36,689 bases of DNA from Bacteroidota bacterium (GCA_024762835.1 JANTGP010000009.1:1-36689), one strand, 5' to 3'; positions 27,359 to 36,689 are shown, counted from the first letter of the stretch. The notes: generated from the letters alone by a model not told the origin. Numbers and translations: made by a program.

Positions 27359-27404
27359 GAGAAAGACAGTTCGTAACCATCCTGTCTCTAAAAAAAACTA
27401 GGAA
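27359..27404 (+). ncRNA. preQ1-I riboswitch (aptamer)
   Basis: P1 is AGACAG (27364-27369) pairing with CTGTCT (27382-27387) around a 12-base loop TTCGTAACCATC, whose ACCATCC segment is a typical preQ1-I element. An A-rich linker follows, then ACTAGGA (27397-27403), the 3' strand of the pseudoknot. The linker and tail closely match the preQ1-I consensus (AAAAAACUA). It sits directly upstream of queC-queD-queE-queF, which make preQ1, so it should turn the operon down when preQ1 is plentiful. The aptamer is 91 bases before the queC ATG, so direct masking of a ribosome site is unlikely. Confidence 0.87.
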
Positions 27405-27423
27405 AGCAATTATTCACATTTGC

Positions 27424-27445
27424 AATATGTGCTGTTCGGCATATT
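27424..27445 (+). promoter_or_regulatory. Hairpin in the queC leader, candidate expression platform
   Basis: AATATG (27424-27429) pairs with CATATT (27440-27445), and a T-rich stretch (27451-27468) follows after a short gap. It could act as the terminator half of the preQ1 switch, but the stem is weak and the T-run is not immediately adjacent, so this is tentative. Confidence 0.35.
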
Positions 27446-27494
27446 AATTATCCTTCTTTTTTATTTTTGGTTACGGCTTAAATATTTAGATATT

Positions 27495-28157
27495 ATGAAA
27501 GCAATAGTATTATTATCAGGAGGATTAGATTCTGCCACTGTATTATACATGGCTAAGCAAGCCGGTTATGAATTACATGCCTTGTCTTTTAATTACGGAC
27601 AAAAGCACAGCAGAGAGTTGGAATCAGCTAAAGAAATTGGGAAGAAAGCAGGTGTAAAATCACACAAGGTGGTTACACTGTCACTTGATTTATGGGGAGG
27701 CTCATCTCTTACTGATTCAGGCATGGATGTAAAAGACGGTGAATTAAATTCTGCTGACATACCGGACACTTATGTACCTGCCAGAAATATGGTTTTTCTT
27801 TCGGTAGCCGCTTCCTTTGCTGAAGCAATTGGTGCACAGAATATCTTTATTGGTGTGAGCCAGATGGATTATTCCGGTTATGTCGATTGCCGGCAAGAAT
27901 TTATTGAATCAATGGAAGCTGCAATTAATCTTGGCACTGTTGCGGCAGTTGAGAATAATCAGAAAATAAAGATTCATACCCCATTAATTAATATGACTAA
28001 AGCTGAGGAAATAAAAGCAGGTTTGGACTTAGGTGTTGATTACTCTCTCACATGGTCGTGCTACCGTGGTGGTGAAAAACCCTGCGGCACCTGCGATAGC
28101 TGCTTGCTTCGTGCCAAAGCTTTTGAGGAAGTGGGTGTGAAAGACCCTGCATTATAA
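27495..28157 (+). CDS. queC: QueC, 7-cyano-7-deazaguanine (preQ0) synthase
   Basis: 220-aa ATP-dependent enzyme that converts 7-carboxy-7-deazaguanine to preQ0. It has the PP-loop LSGGLDSAT near the N-terminus (residues 7-15), YGQKHSRELE (about 35), VPARNMVFLSVAASFAEAIGAQNIFIGVSQMDYSGYVDCR (about 95-135), and a C-terminal zinc site SCYRGGEKPCGTCDSCLLR (four Cys). The frame is open upstream to a TTG at 27420, but the ATG at 27495 begins at the canonical MKAIVLLSGGLDS. It is the first gene after the preQ1 riboswitch. Confidence 0.97.
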   Translation: MKAIVLLSGGLDSATVLYMAKQAGYELHALSFNYGQKHSRELESAKEIGKKAGVKSHKVVTLSLDLWGGSSLTDSGMDVKDGELNSADIPDTYVPARNMVFLSVAASFAEAIGAQNIFIGVSQMDYSGYVDCRQEFIESMEAAINLGTVAAVENNQKIKIHTPLINMTKAEEIKAGLDLGVDYSLTWSCYRGGEKPCGTCDSCLLRAKAFEEVGVKDPAL

Positions 28158-28182
28158 AAATTTAATAGTAAAAAAGAATATA

Positions 28183-28761
28183 ATGAAGATAAGAAAATTA
28201 TTTAAGTTTGAAGGTGCACACATCGTTCGTAACTGCTCTTCGGAAAGATGTAAATATAACATTCATGGCCACTCATATGTGGTTGAGGTTTTTATCTCAT
28301 CAAACAAGCTGGACAAAGGTTTTATGGTAATTGATTTTATTTTGCTCGACATAGTAAAAGAATTTATTGATAGTTTCGACCATAGCTATTCTTTATGGAA
28401 TAAAGAAAGTGATGAGTTTAAAGATTTTATTTACAAGTATAATAGCAGAGTTGCAGAAATTCCTGTTTCGCCCAGTGCCGAAGGATATTCCCTGATGTTT
28501 TATCTTGTTATTGATAAGATTTTGAAGAATATGATTCTTAAAAACGGGGAGGGAAAAATAAGCCTTGATGCTATTAGAGTTCATGAAACAGCAACAGGAT
28601 ATGCTGAAGTCTCTGAAGAAGATAGACATTTGATGGATTTCGGTTTGCAGGATATTATATTTAGCGAAGGCATTGGATTAGAGTGGAAAAATAAGGATTG
28701 GTGGAATATGCTAAAGCAGGAAAAGAAATTTGAAAGCCCTGAAGTTATTCAAAACCTTTAA
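28183..28761 (+). CDS. queD: QueD, 6-carboxy-5,6,7,8-tetrahydropterin synthase
   Basis: 192-aa member of the PTPS/QueD family that makes 6-carboxytetrahydropterin from dihydroneopterin triphosphate. Zinc ligands are His13 (FEGAHI) and the two His of HGHSY (28 and 30). The catalytic Cys candidate is Cys23 in ERCKYNIHGH, and FDHSYSLW (about 66) and VHETATGYAEV (about 130) carry the other catalytic His and Glu. It is longer than E. coli QueD (about 120 aa), owing to an internal insertion around residues 72-95 and a C-terminal extension (about 145-192). It sits 25 bases after queC in the queuosine operon. Confidence 0.93.
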   Translation: MKIRKLFKFEGAHIVRNCSSERCKYNIHGHSYVVEVFISSNKLDKGFMVIDFILLDIVKEFIDSFDHSYSLWNKESDEFKDFIYKYNSRVAEIPVSPSAEGYSLMFYLVIDKILKNMILKNGEGKISLDAIRVHETATGYAEVSEEDRHLMDFGLQDIIFSEGIGLEWKNKDWWNMLKQEKKFESPEVIQNL

Positions 28762-28813
28762 CTTAAAAATGTAATGATGTGATGCTGAATGCTACAAATA
28801 AGATTTATTATAT

Positions 28814-29674
28814 ATGCAAAAAATGAGACTCGTGAAAGATGGGATATTTCCCATAACGAAAGATGAAAATGGCAATCTGTTTAACAAAAAGCTTAATACA
28901 GGTTTTGATATTTCCGGGACAATTCAGGGTGAAGGTGTTTTAGCCGGAATTCCTGTTTTGTTTATTCGTACAGCAGGATGTAATTTACGATGTATCTGGA
29001 CTCTTCCTAATGGTAAAGCCTCCGCTTGTGATACTCCTTATTCTTCATTCAATGTCCATGAGTCAACGAATGTATCTGTTACGAAAATTGTTAATACCAT
29101 AAAAAATAATCTTGGGAATATTAAGCATGTTGTTATTTCAGGCGGCGAACCAATGTTGCAAAAAAATGCCTTAATAGAATTATGTACAGAGCTAAAAAAT
29201 CAACTTGGCGTACACATTACCATTGAAACAAACGGGACAATCTTTATTAAAGAACTGGCTGACATAGTGAATTTATTCAGCATTTCACCTAAGCTATCTA
29301 ATTCAAACCCCAACATTGAAAAATTGGAAGAACTGAATTTGCTTTCGCAGTCGGACTTTATTGAAACCCACACAAAGAACAGAATTAACACAGAAGCACT
29401 TCAAAATTTCATAAATTTAAGAAAATCAAATAACAGGCTTTCATTACAGTTTAAATTTGTTGTTGCTTTGGCTGATGATGAAAATGAAATTCATGACTTA
29501 CTTATGTCCTTAAATGGCCTGAAAAATGAAGATATTATCCTGATGCAAGCCGGAGCTGATATTGCTGAATTAAGACAAAGTGATAAAGCAATACTTCAAA
29601 TGGCAATAAAAAACGGCTGGCGTTATACGCCTCGTCTTCATATTGAGTTATTTGGAAAAACAGAAAACGTATAA
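28814..29674 (+). CDS. queE: QueE, 7-carboxy-7-deazaguanine synthase (radical SAM) with expanded cysteine motif
   Basis: 286-aa radical-SAM enzyme that contracts the pterin ring to 7-carboxy-7-deazaguanine. It keeps GTIQGEGVLAGIPVLFIRTAGCNLRC and CDTPYSSF, and the SAM-binding VVISGGEPMLQKNALIELC (about 113) and ITIETNGT. The iron-sulfur cysteines are Cys56, Cys60 and Cys72, i.e. CX3CX11C rather than the usual CX3CX2C: an insert (IWTLPNGKASA) separates the second and third Cys. The rest is well conserved and its operon position (between queD and queF) leaves little doubt about function. Confidence 0.93.
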   Translation: MQKMRLVKDGIFPITKDENGNLFNKKLNTGFDISGTIQGEGVLAGIPVLFIRTAGCNLRCIWTLPNGKASACDTPYSSFNVHESTNVSVTKIVNTIKNNLGNIKHVVISGGEPMLQKNALIELCTELKNQLGVHITIETNGTIFIKELADIVNLFSISPKLSNSNPNIEKLEELNLLSQSDFIETHTKNRINTEALQNFINLRKSNNRLSLQFKFVVALADDENEIHDLLMSLNGLKNEDIILMQAGADIAELRQSDKAILQMAIKNGWRYTPRLHIELFGKTENV

Positions 29675-29682
29675 TTTTTATC

Positions 29683-30558
29683 ATGAGTAATCCCGAATCA
29701 AAATATCTTGGGAAAAAAGCTGAAATTCCTACAAATTACGATCCTTCAGTCTTAGTACCAATACCTCGAATTGAGAACAGAAAGCAATACGGTATATGCG
29801 AGAAGCCTGAAATCTTCTCAGGCTATGACGTATGGCATGCTTATGAATTTAGCTTTTTAACCGAAAAAGGACTGCCCATTGTTGGATTGTTAAAAATTAT
29901 TTATCCTTCGTCGAATTTATTTCTTGTAGAAAGCAAATCACTTAAACTTTACTTGAACTCTTTTAATATGAGTCGCTTTGGCAATTCAAAAACTAATGGA
30001 TTAAAAGCTGTTTTGTCGATAATAAAAGCTGATTTACAAGAAATTTTAGAATGTAATGTTAAAGTTTCATTCTTTGATAATGAGGCAAGCTCAACAAATG
30101 ACTTTAAAGATTACAATAAATTAGAAGATATTGTTGACACTAGCTTAATTGAGTTTGACAGCTTTAAAGAATCACCTGACCTACTACAGCAAGAATCGGA
30201 AAATGGAAATGAGATAAAAGTTTATAGCGACTTGCTAAGAAGTAATTGCAAGGTTACTCATCAGCCCGACTGGGGAAGTGTTTTTATTCATCTAAAAAGT
30301 AAAGTAAGGATTGATAAGTCATCGCTTTTAAAATATCTGGTTTCCTTTCGTAACGAGAATCATTTCCACGAAGAAGTATGTGAGATGATTTACAAACGAT
30401 TGTGGGATAAATTCTCCCCCGATATTTTAATGGTAACATGTATTTACACTCGTCGTGGGGGAATTGATATATGCCCTGTTCGTTCGAATATACCCGAAGT
30501 AATTCCCAAAGCTTTAACAGACAGTACTAAATTAAGCTTTAAGTTATACAGGCAGTAA
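29683..30558 (+). CDS. queF: QueF, NADPH-dependent preQ0 reductase (long, two-domain type)
   Basis: 291-aa nitrile reductase that converts preQ0 to preQ1. The NADPH-binding QueF motif VESKSLKLYLNSFN lies in the first half (about residues 85-98). The catalytic Cys189 and Asp196 in RSNCKVTHQPDWGS lie in the second half, as in the E. coli-type bimodular enzyme (Cys190/Asp197). FRNENHFHEEVCEMI and CIYTRRGGIDICPVRS near the end are typical. It starts 8 bases after queE and ends the operon, converging on phoH with a 3-base gap. Confidence 0.96.
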   Translation: MSNPESKYLGKKAEIPTNYDPSVLVPIPRIENRKQYGICEKPEIFSGYDVWHAYEFSFLTEKGLPIVGLLKIIYPSSNLFLVESKSLKLYLNSFNMSRFGNSKTNGLKAVLSIIKADLQEILECNVKVSFFDNEASSTNDFKDYNKLEDIVDTSLIEFDSFKESPDLLQQESENGNEIKVYSDLLRSNCKVTHQPDWGSVFIHLKSKVRIDKSSLLKYLVSFRNENHFHEEVCEMIYKRLWDKFSPDILMVTCIYTRRGGIDICPVRSNIPEVIPKALTDSTKLSFKLYRQ

Positions 30559-30561
30559 AGC

Positions 30562-31881
30562 CTACAAAAGATCGCTTGCTAACTCAGCAAGATAGCTTCT
30601 TTCGCCTTTTACAAGGTGCACATGTCCGAAGATATTCTGGTCTTTCATCTTATCAGTCAGGTATGTCAGTCCATTCGATTTACTATCGAGATAAGGTGTA
30701 TCTATTTGTTGCACATCACCGGTAAAAACCATTTTTGTGCCTTCACCGGCACGGGTAATAATTGTTTTTATCTCGTGTGGTGTCAGGTTCTGAGCTTCAT
30801 CAATAATAAAAAACACATCCGATAAGCTACGACCACGAATATATGCCAATGGTGTTATTACAAGTTTCTCAAGCCGCAGCATCTCTTCAATATTCTGAAA
30901 CTCCCTTGTTTGTGGACTAAACTGGTGCTTTATCACCGAAAGATTATCAAACAATGGATTCATATAAGGGCTTATCTTTTCATCAACATCACCGGGCAGG
31001 TAACCTAAATCGCGATTTGAAAGAGGAACAATCGGACGTGCAAGAAAAACTTGCTTAAATTGTCGGCGTTGATGTAAAGCGGCAGCCAAAGCCAACAGAG
31101 TCTTACCTGTTCCAGCCTTTCCTGTTAAAGCAACTAACTGGATACTCTCGTTAAGCAATGCATCAATCGAAAAAGCCTGCTCTGCATTCCGGGGTTTAAT
31201 TCCGTAAACTGTTTGTTTCTCAACCCTGCTAATAGTTTTCCTTTCGGGATTAAACCGTGCAAGTGCACTTGTATTATTTGCTTTCAGAATAAAGAACTTC
31301 TGTCCGCTAGGCTCTTCCTCTAGATTAAAGTTTTCAATTTCTTGTTCAGCATGTGAGTTGTACATTCCGTTTACGAGCTCATCACTTATATTTTCAAGCA
31401 CAATTGCCGAATGATAAAGATCTTCGAGATTGTGCACCTTGCCTGTTTCGTAATCTTCCGATTGAATACCCAATGACTTTGCCTTCATTCTTAGGTTAAT
31501 ATCTTTGGTAACCAGAATAATATGTTTATGTTTCTTTTGTTTCCTGAGATAATCTGTTATTGCAAGTATTCTATGGTCAGGAGTATTTTCCGGGAATGAA
31601 GCTTTCATCTCAGGCGAAAACTCTTTACCTGTTTCAATAAATAACTTACCTAATCCCTCACCAAGAGAAATACCGGCAGAAAACAGCTTGTCGCCTGCTA
31701 ACTTATCAAGTTCACGGGTAAACTCACGTGCATGAAAATTAATTAAATCATTTCCTTTTTTAAATTTGTCTAATTCTTCTAAAACTACAATGGGTATAAT
31801 TATATCGTTTTCTTCAAAGTTATAAATGCTTAAAAAATCGTGAAGTAATACATTAGTGTCAATTACAAAGGTCTTTTTCAT
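30562..31881 (-). CDS. PIN domain-PhoH ATPase (PhoH family)
   Basis: 439-aa fusion of an N-terminal PIN ribonuclease-like domain and a C-terminal PhoH NTPase/helicase domain. PIN acidic residues are visible in VIDTNVLL (Asp8), VLEELDKFKKG, DHRILAI and VTKDINLR. The PhoH half has Walker A LTGKAGTGKT (about residue 253), FLARPIVPLSNRDLGYLPGD, and Walker B FFIIDEAQNL (about 355), followed by TRAGEGTKMVFTGD. The arrangement is the YlaK/PhoH2-type one, linked to RNA unwinding and cleavage in relatives. Apparently intact, transcribed alone. Confidence 0.95.
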   Translation of the reverse strand: MKKTFVIDTNVLLHDFLSIYNFEENDIIIPIVVLEELDKFKKGNDLINFHAREFTRELDKLAGDKLFSAGISLGEGLGKLFIETGKEFSPEMKASFPENTPDHRILAITDYLRKQKKHKHIILVTKDINLRMKAKSLGIQSEDYETGKVHNLEDLYHSAIVLENISDELVNGMYNSHAEQEIENFNLEEEPSGQKFFILKANNTSALARFNPERKTISRVEKQTVYGIKPRNAEQAFSIDALLNESIQLVALTGKAGTGKTLLALAAALHQRRQFKQVFLARPIVPLSNRDLGYLPGDVDEKISPYMNPLFDNLSVIKHQFSPQTREFQNIEEMLRLEKLVITPLAYIRGRSLSDVFFIIDEAQNLTPHEIKTIITRAGEGTKMVFTGDVQQIDTPYLDSKSNGLTYLTDKMKDQNIFGHVHLVKGERSYLAELASDLL

Positions 31882-32342
31882 AATTCAATTAGTTATATAA
31901 ATTACAAATAATATTTTTTTTGAAGATACACACTTTATTAAATATATCCAATGCATAAATTCGCAAATTTTTAAACAAATGCCACAGATTCACAGATTGT
32001 AGAAAACTTAATATGCACAGAAAAGTAAACAAAATTTCAATATAGCATTTTAAGACGTATATGTCTTATGTATTGAGACTTATAGCGTTCCTACAAGCTG
32101 AGATATTTTTGACTTTCAGCCAAATCCGTATGAATTGAGTGCCTGAATGGTATTGGCAACTAAGCATGATGCAATGCCCTATGGAATAATAATGGCACAA
32201 AAACAAATGCTCTGAAAGAGCAAAAAATCATTATACATTAATCAATCAACAATAATCAATAGACATTAATCATTTCAGAAAAAAGAATAAAAAAAGGGGC
32301 AACCATTTGGCAGCCCCTTTCTGTTATATCAAGCTAATTTAC
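31882..32342. other. 461-base gap between phoH and gdhA
   Basis: Non-coding. It holds the gdhA terminator (32293-32320), a direct repeat CACAGATT-CACAGATT (31983-31998), a small hairpin GCTCTGAAAGAGC (32209-32221), and two copies of ACATTAATCA (near 32236 and 32264) in an AT-rich stretch. None looks like a known RNA gene or a gene remnant. The CACAGATT repeats resemble simple intergenic repeat debris. Confidence 0.5.
32293..32320 (-). terminator. Rho-independent terminator of gdhA
   Basis: AAAGGGGC (32293-32300) pairs with GCCCCTTT (32313-32320). On the minus strand the stem lies 22 bases after the gdhA stop and runs into a T-rich tail (at least seven T, 32289-32295 read in reverse). Confidence 0.88.
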
Positions 32343-33707
<1,365 letters not shown>

Positions 33708-33924
33708 TTAAGTGAATAATTTTTACTCTTCAAGTATATATAATTATCACCGTACAATTGTTGAAATTACAAATGATTTTACCCTGTTTTGAAAAAAATA
33801 CGTGAATCACTTAGATTCATTTGGGGGTATCTCCTAATAGAGAAAAGAAAGAAAAACGGGGATTATTTTTTCAACATGATAACATATACATTAACGAGTT
33901 ATTTTATTGTATCCATATTTTAAC

Positions 33925-33932
33925 TATATTTG
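33925..33932 (+). promoter_or_regulatory. -7 box upstream of the frameshifted secreted protein gene
   Basis: TATATTTG matches TAnnTTTG and lies 39 bases before the ATG at 33972. A TTG at 33907-33909 is a weak -33 candidate with shorter than usual spacing. The 276-base gap 33696-33971 also contains a small hairpin TGAATC/GATTCA at 33803-33819. Confidence 0.4.
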
Positions 33933-33971
33933 TAAATATTATTATTTTATTTATTAATTAAACTTATCGTT

Positions 33972-35455
33972 ATGAAAACATTAAATACTTTAATATTATT
34001 AGTATTATTTCTTGGCGGTGACTTAGTCTCTCAAACACAGCTAGTTGAGACAAATACGGGGGGGCAAATACTGACCTCGTAGATATGTGCCGCAGCCATA
34101 CAACAAACAGTTTATTTGCAGTTAGCAATTATGCTGTTGTTAAACTAAACTGGTATAATAATGGTTATGCCGGCTGGACAACCGAAACATTTAATTCAAA
34201 TGGGTTGGCCACACACTGTATTACTATTTCAGACAATAGAGGCGAGGTAGTTGTAGGAGGTGATAACTCAACTATTTATATACGAAATGGCAATCCTCCT
34301 AATGTTTATTACACCCCTTTTCAGGCTGTGCAAAGTGGAGAACCAATTTATTGTCTTGATGCATATGATAATATTATTATAGGTGGAGGTGAAAATGGAT
34401 TGCTCTTTACAGCTGTTTGGGATAATATTGGAAATTCATGGATATTCACCGATTGGTCAACCATTACTAATCTTCATATTTACTCAGTAGCAATAGCACC
34501 AACAGCAACCGGTTACCTTGTTGGAGCTTTTGGCGAAGATGGTTTTAATTATATTTCCGATGACCTTTTTGCAACTCAATTTACAGCACCATTTACTTTT
34601 ACAGGTAATATTAATGGCTCTTATTTTTGTAGTGATGGAACAAATGTAAGCATTGTATTGGGCGGAAATAATGCAGATATATACCAAAGTTTTGATAATG
34701 GCATTACATTTAATCCCGTTACATTTGGAACTTTTGATATACAGAATATTTTAAATAAAGAAACAGACGAAATATTTGTTTGTGGATATAATGCAAACGA
34801 GGTTTATAAAACTGAAAATAATGGTACTACTTGGACACAGATAAATGTGCTAAACACCGAAATTGTAAACGACATAGACTATAATAATGTTTGTAACATT
34901 GTTGGTGTAGGTAATAATAACTGGGCTTATGCAGGTGGATATACACAAACTATTGATTTGCACCAATACTGGAATCGAATGTCAACATATATTCATCCAC
35001 AGTTACCTAATTGTTGGGATGTGTTTGCCCCCTTAGGTACTAATTTAAAAATAGTATATAATGATGATCAACTTGAATTTGATCCAATTAGTGGAACAAA
35101 TACAATAGGTGCAATTGTTGACGGAGAAGGTTATCTGTTATATATTTATAATAATGATGTATTAACAATAAGCGGTGAATTTGTTCCTAATCCTATAATT
35201 GAATTAGACCAACAAGATAATTTCATTGCATATTTACGTACCTATCCAACGCCGGCAGAAGATATATTTGATCAGCTTGGTACAAATTTATTGCAAGCAA
35301 CAGACGAAAATGGAAATGTTTATTATCCCGCATGGATAACTGGTGGAGCAATTTATAACACAATTGGTGATTTGAAACCGGGGAAAGGTTATAATGTTAA
35401 AATAATTAATTTTCCTGACTATATTGATTATTCTGTGCCTTGTGGATGTAACTAA
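33972..35455 (+). pseudogene. Secreted beta-propeller-like surface protein, frameshifted at a G7 tract
   Basis: The ATG at 33972 opens a good signal peptide (MKTLNTLILLVLFLGGDLVSQ) but the frame stops at the TAG at 34080. The long downstream frame (in frame from 34049, first ATG 34085) has no signal peptide. Between them lies a run of seven G (34058-34064). One extra G would fuse both frames into a 494-aa protein reading TNTGGANTDLVDMC across the join. The body (about residues 40-320) has repeated YISDD-, IYQSFDNG- and VYKTENNGTTW-type blades, typical of a YCF48/sortilin-like beta-propeller. Two tandem small domains follow (WNRMSTYIHP... and NFIAYLRTYPTP..., each ending in a G(K/E)GY turn). 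No T9SS tail is seen. It may be a phase-variable gene, a pseudogene, or a sequencing error. Confidence 0.8.
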
Positions 35456-35466
35456 AAGCGAATATT

Positions 35467-36645
35467 ATGAAAAATATTATTATTATAATTAGTTTGGTAT
35501 TTGTTTTTATTAATACAAATGCACAACCACCATGGTCTCTTCAGTTTGGTGGCAGTTCATCTAATTTTGCAAGCTATAAAATTCCATTAAACCCAATTAT
35601 GATGGCAACAATAGATGGTTGTATTCTTGATTTCGATACAACTGACTATATGGGTTGTTTTATTGATTCATTGGGCACCGGTAATTTTGTATGTGTAGGA
35701 TATCTAAGATATTATGTTAATAGCGGATTTTCAGTACCTGTTTATGGTAATTATCAAAATCCTTATGGTCAGGATTTTTTCGGACCTTTAAATGGCGATA
35801 CTTTATATTGGCGAATATGGGATGGCTCAGAGCAGAAAGAACATCGTCTTGAAATAGATTCAATTATTTCTTTGATAACTGGTAATCCATATAATGGATA
35901 TTTTTATAATGCCGGACAATCATATGGATTTGTCACAGTTTACATCGAAGGTTTACCCATACCGGATTACACCTTATCACTAGATTGCTATTCTCTTCAT
36001 ATTGATGATAAATCGCTTGAAGGTGCAGAGGTAGAATACTTTTTTGGCGATGGCTTTAGCACATTTGATATCGACCCTTTGCATGATTACACTGCAAACG
36101 GCACTTACGATATAACAATGAGCTACACAAACGAGTGCGGTACGGTTGATACAACTTATCAGGTTGTAATAGATGCTTTTCCTGTTGCAGATTTTAGTTA
36201 TCAGCAAAACAATAGTAATATAGACTTTACTAACCTCTCGGAATGTGGTGAGAGCTATTTGTGGGAGTTTGGCGATACCGATACTTCATCGCTTTTTAAT
36301 GCTAGCCATAATTATTCGACAGGGGTATATTATGTTACCCTAACAACAACAAGCCCCATAGGGCAAGATAACCATGTTGATACTGTTACTATTGTTAATG
36401 GCATTGCCGAGATTGGCTTTGGTCAGAGGATTTATCCCAATCCGGCAAAGGATTTTGTATATATTGAGGGATTAGAGCATAACTCAATTGTCAGATTATT
36501 AGACTGTACAGGAAAGGTTTTACAAGTATTTGATACAGTAGCAGATAAAATTAAAATAGATTTACAGAATTATCCTTCAGGTTTGTATTTTATTGAGATT
36601 GAACGAACTTCGATAGTACAAAAAGTAATATTACTGAAGGAGTAA
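35467..36645 (+). CDS. Secreted PKD-domain protein with T9SS sorting domain
   Basis: 392-aa exported protein. Signal peptide about residues 1-19 (ending TNAQ). Residues about 25-155 form a beta-rich domain of the kind seen in Bacteroidetes surface proteins, with DGCILDFDTTDYMGCFIDSLG and GPLNGDTLYWRIWDG. The middle (about 165-230) holds one degenerate PKD-like repeat (AEVEYFFGDGFSTFDIDPLHDY), then a clearer PKD domain (YLWEFGDTDTSSLFNASHNY). Residues about 315-392 are a T9SS type A sorting domain beginning IYPNPAKDFVYI. It starts 11 bases after the frameshifted gene, with which it is probably co-transcribed. Cell-surface or secreted; function unknown. Confidence 0.88.
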   Translation: MKNIIIIISLVFVFINTNAQPPWSLQFGGSSSNFASYKIPLNPIMMATIDGCILDFDTTDYMGCFIDSLGTGNFVCVGYLRYYVNSGFSVPVYGNYQNPYGQDFFGPLNGDTLYWRIWDGSEQKEHRLEIDSIISLITGNPYNGYFYNAGQSYGFVTVYIEGLPIPDYTLSLDCYSLHIDDKSLEGAEVEYFFGDGFSTFDIDPLHDYTANGTYDITMSYTNECGTVDTTYQVVIDAFPVADFSYQQNNSNIDFTNLSECGESYLWEFGDTDTSSLFNASHNYSTGVYYVTLTTTSPIGQDNHVDTVTIVNGIAEIGFGQRIYPNPAKDFVYIEGLEHNSIVRLLDCTGKVLQVFDTVADKIKIDLQNYPSGLYFIEIERTSIVQKVILLKE

Positions 36646-36663
36646 TGAATATTTGAAGAATAT

Positions 36664-36689
36664 TTAAAATAATTAATTTTCCTGACTAT
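36664..36689 (+). repeat. 26-base exact repeat of 35397-35422 at the window end
   Basis: The last 26 bases are identical to 35397-35422, which lies in the 3' coding part of the frameshifted gene (encoding the IINFPDY region). The match stops on the left with a mismatch (T versus G) and runs on the right to the end of the window, so it may be longer than seen. Confidence 0.9.

Noticed and set aside
27420-27494. In-frame N-terminal extension of queC encoding a hydrophobic, membrane-helix-like peptide
   Set aside because: It starts at TTG, lies in a T-rich leader (which gives Phe/Leu/Ile by chance), and the ATG at 27495 begins exactly at the family's conserved N-terminus.
31983-31998. CACAGATT direct repeats as a possible CRISPR array or origin iteron
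   Set aside because: Only two adjacent 8-base copies, with no spacers and no replication gene nearby.
33969-35455. Programmed frameshift as the explanation for the split secreted gene
   Set aside because: There is no slippery heptamer with downstream structure of a known type; slippage on G7 at replication or a sequencing error is simpler, though transcriptional slippage cannot be excluded.

Overview
The window looks like a low-GC Bacteroidetes chromosome fragment. Three things support this: gliding/secretion-type genes (gldF, gldG), proteins with signal peptides and C-terminal type IX secretion (T9SS) sorting domains, and repeated Bacteroidetes-type -7 promoter boxes (TAnnTTTG) just upstream of genes. 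No rRNA, tRNA, CRISPR array, transposase or phage gene was seen. The content is mostly housekeeping, with two cell-surface/secreted segments.

Layout. 1-3.7 kb: gldF, gldG and a DUF4340 membrane protein, probably one operon; the ATPase gldA is not in the window. 3.8-6.6 kb: a large secreted M14 zinc carboxypeptidase with PKD domains and a T9SS tail, on the opposite strand. 6.9-9.5 kb: an outer-membrane barrel candidate and a non-catalytic M16 peptidase homologue. 9.5-12.7 kb (minus): ftsK followed by lolA. 13-13.6 kb: a periplasmic GLPGLI/DUF4412-like protein. 13.8-17.1 kb (minus): a menaquinone operon, hotdog thioesterase-menF-menD. 17.3-18.8 kb: a secreted DUF4369/thioredoxin-like protein. 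19.1-22.4 kb: a 991-aa protein joining two receiver-like domains to a PEP-synthase-type ATP-grasp domain, tightly coupled to a SUI1/YciH gene. 22.6-25.9 kb: a small barrel-like protein, a GT2 glycosyltransferase fused to a degenerate sugar-transferase module, and recR. 26.3-27.1 kb: a Fic protein. 27.3-30.6 kb: a preQ1-I riboswitch followed by queC-queD-queE-queF, which carries 7,8-dihydroneopterin triphosphate-derived 6-carboxytetrahydropterin through to preQ1 (only folE is missing). 30.6-33.7 kb (minus): a PIN-PhoH ATPase and NADP glutamate dehydrogenase. 34-36.7 kb: two secreted surface proteins, the first broken by a frameshift at a run of seven G.

The most noteworthy items are: the riboswitch-controlled, complete preQ1 operon with a QueE whose radical-SAM cysteine motif is expanded; the receiver-receiver-PEP-synthase-like protein, whose first receiver has lost its phospho-acceptor; the G7-tract frameshift in a secreted beta-propeller protein; the GT2/degenerate sugar-transferase fusion; and a 26-base exact repeat that ends the window and copies the 3' part of that propeller gene. 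I saw no clear new defence or mobile system.
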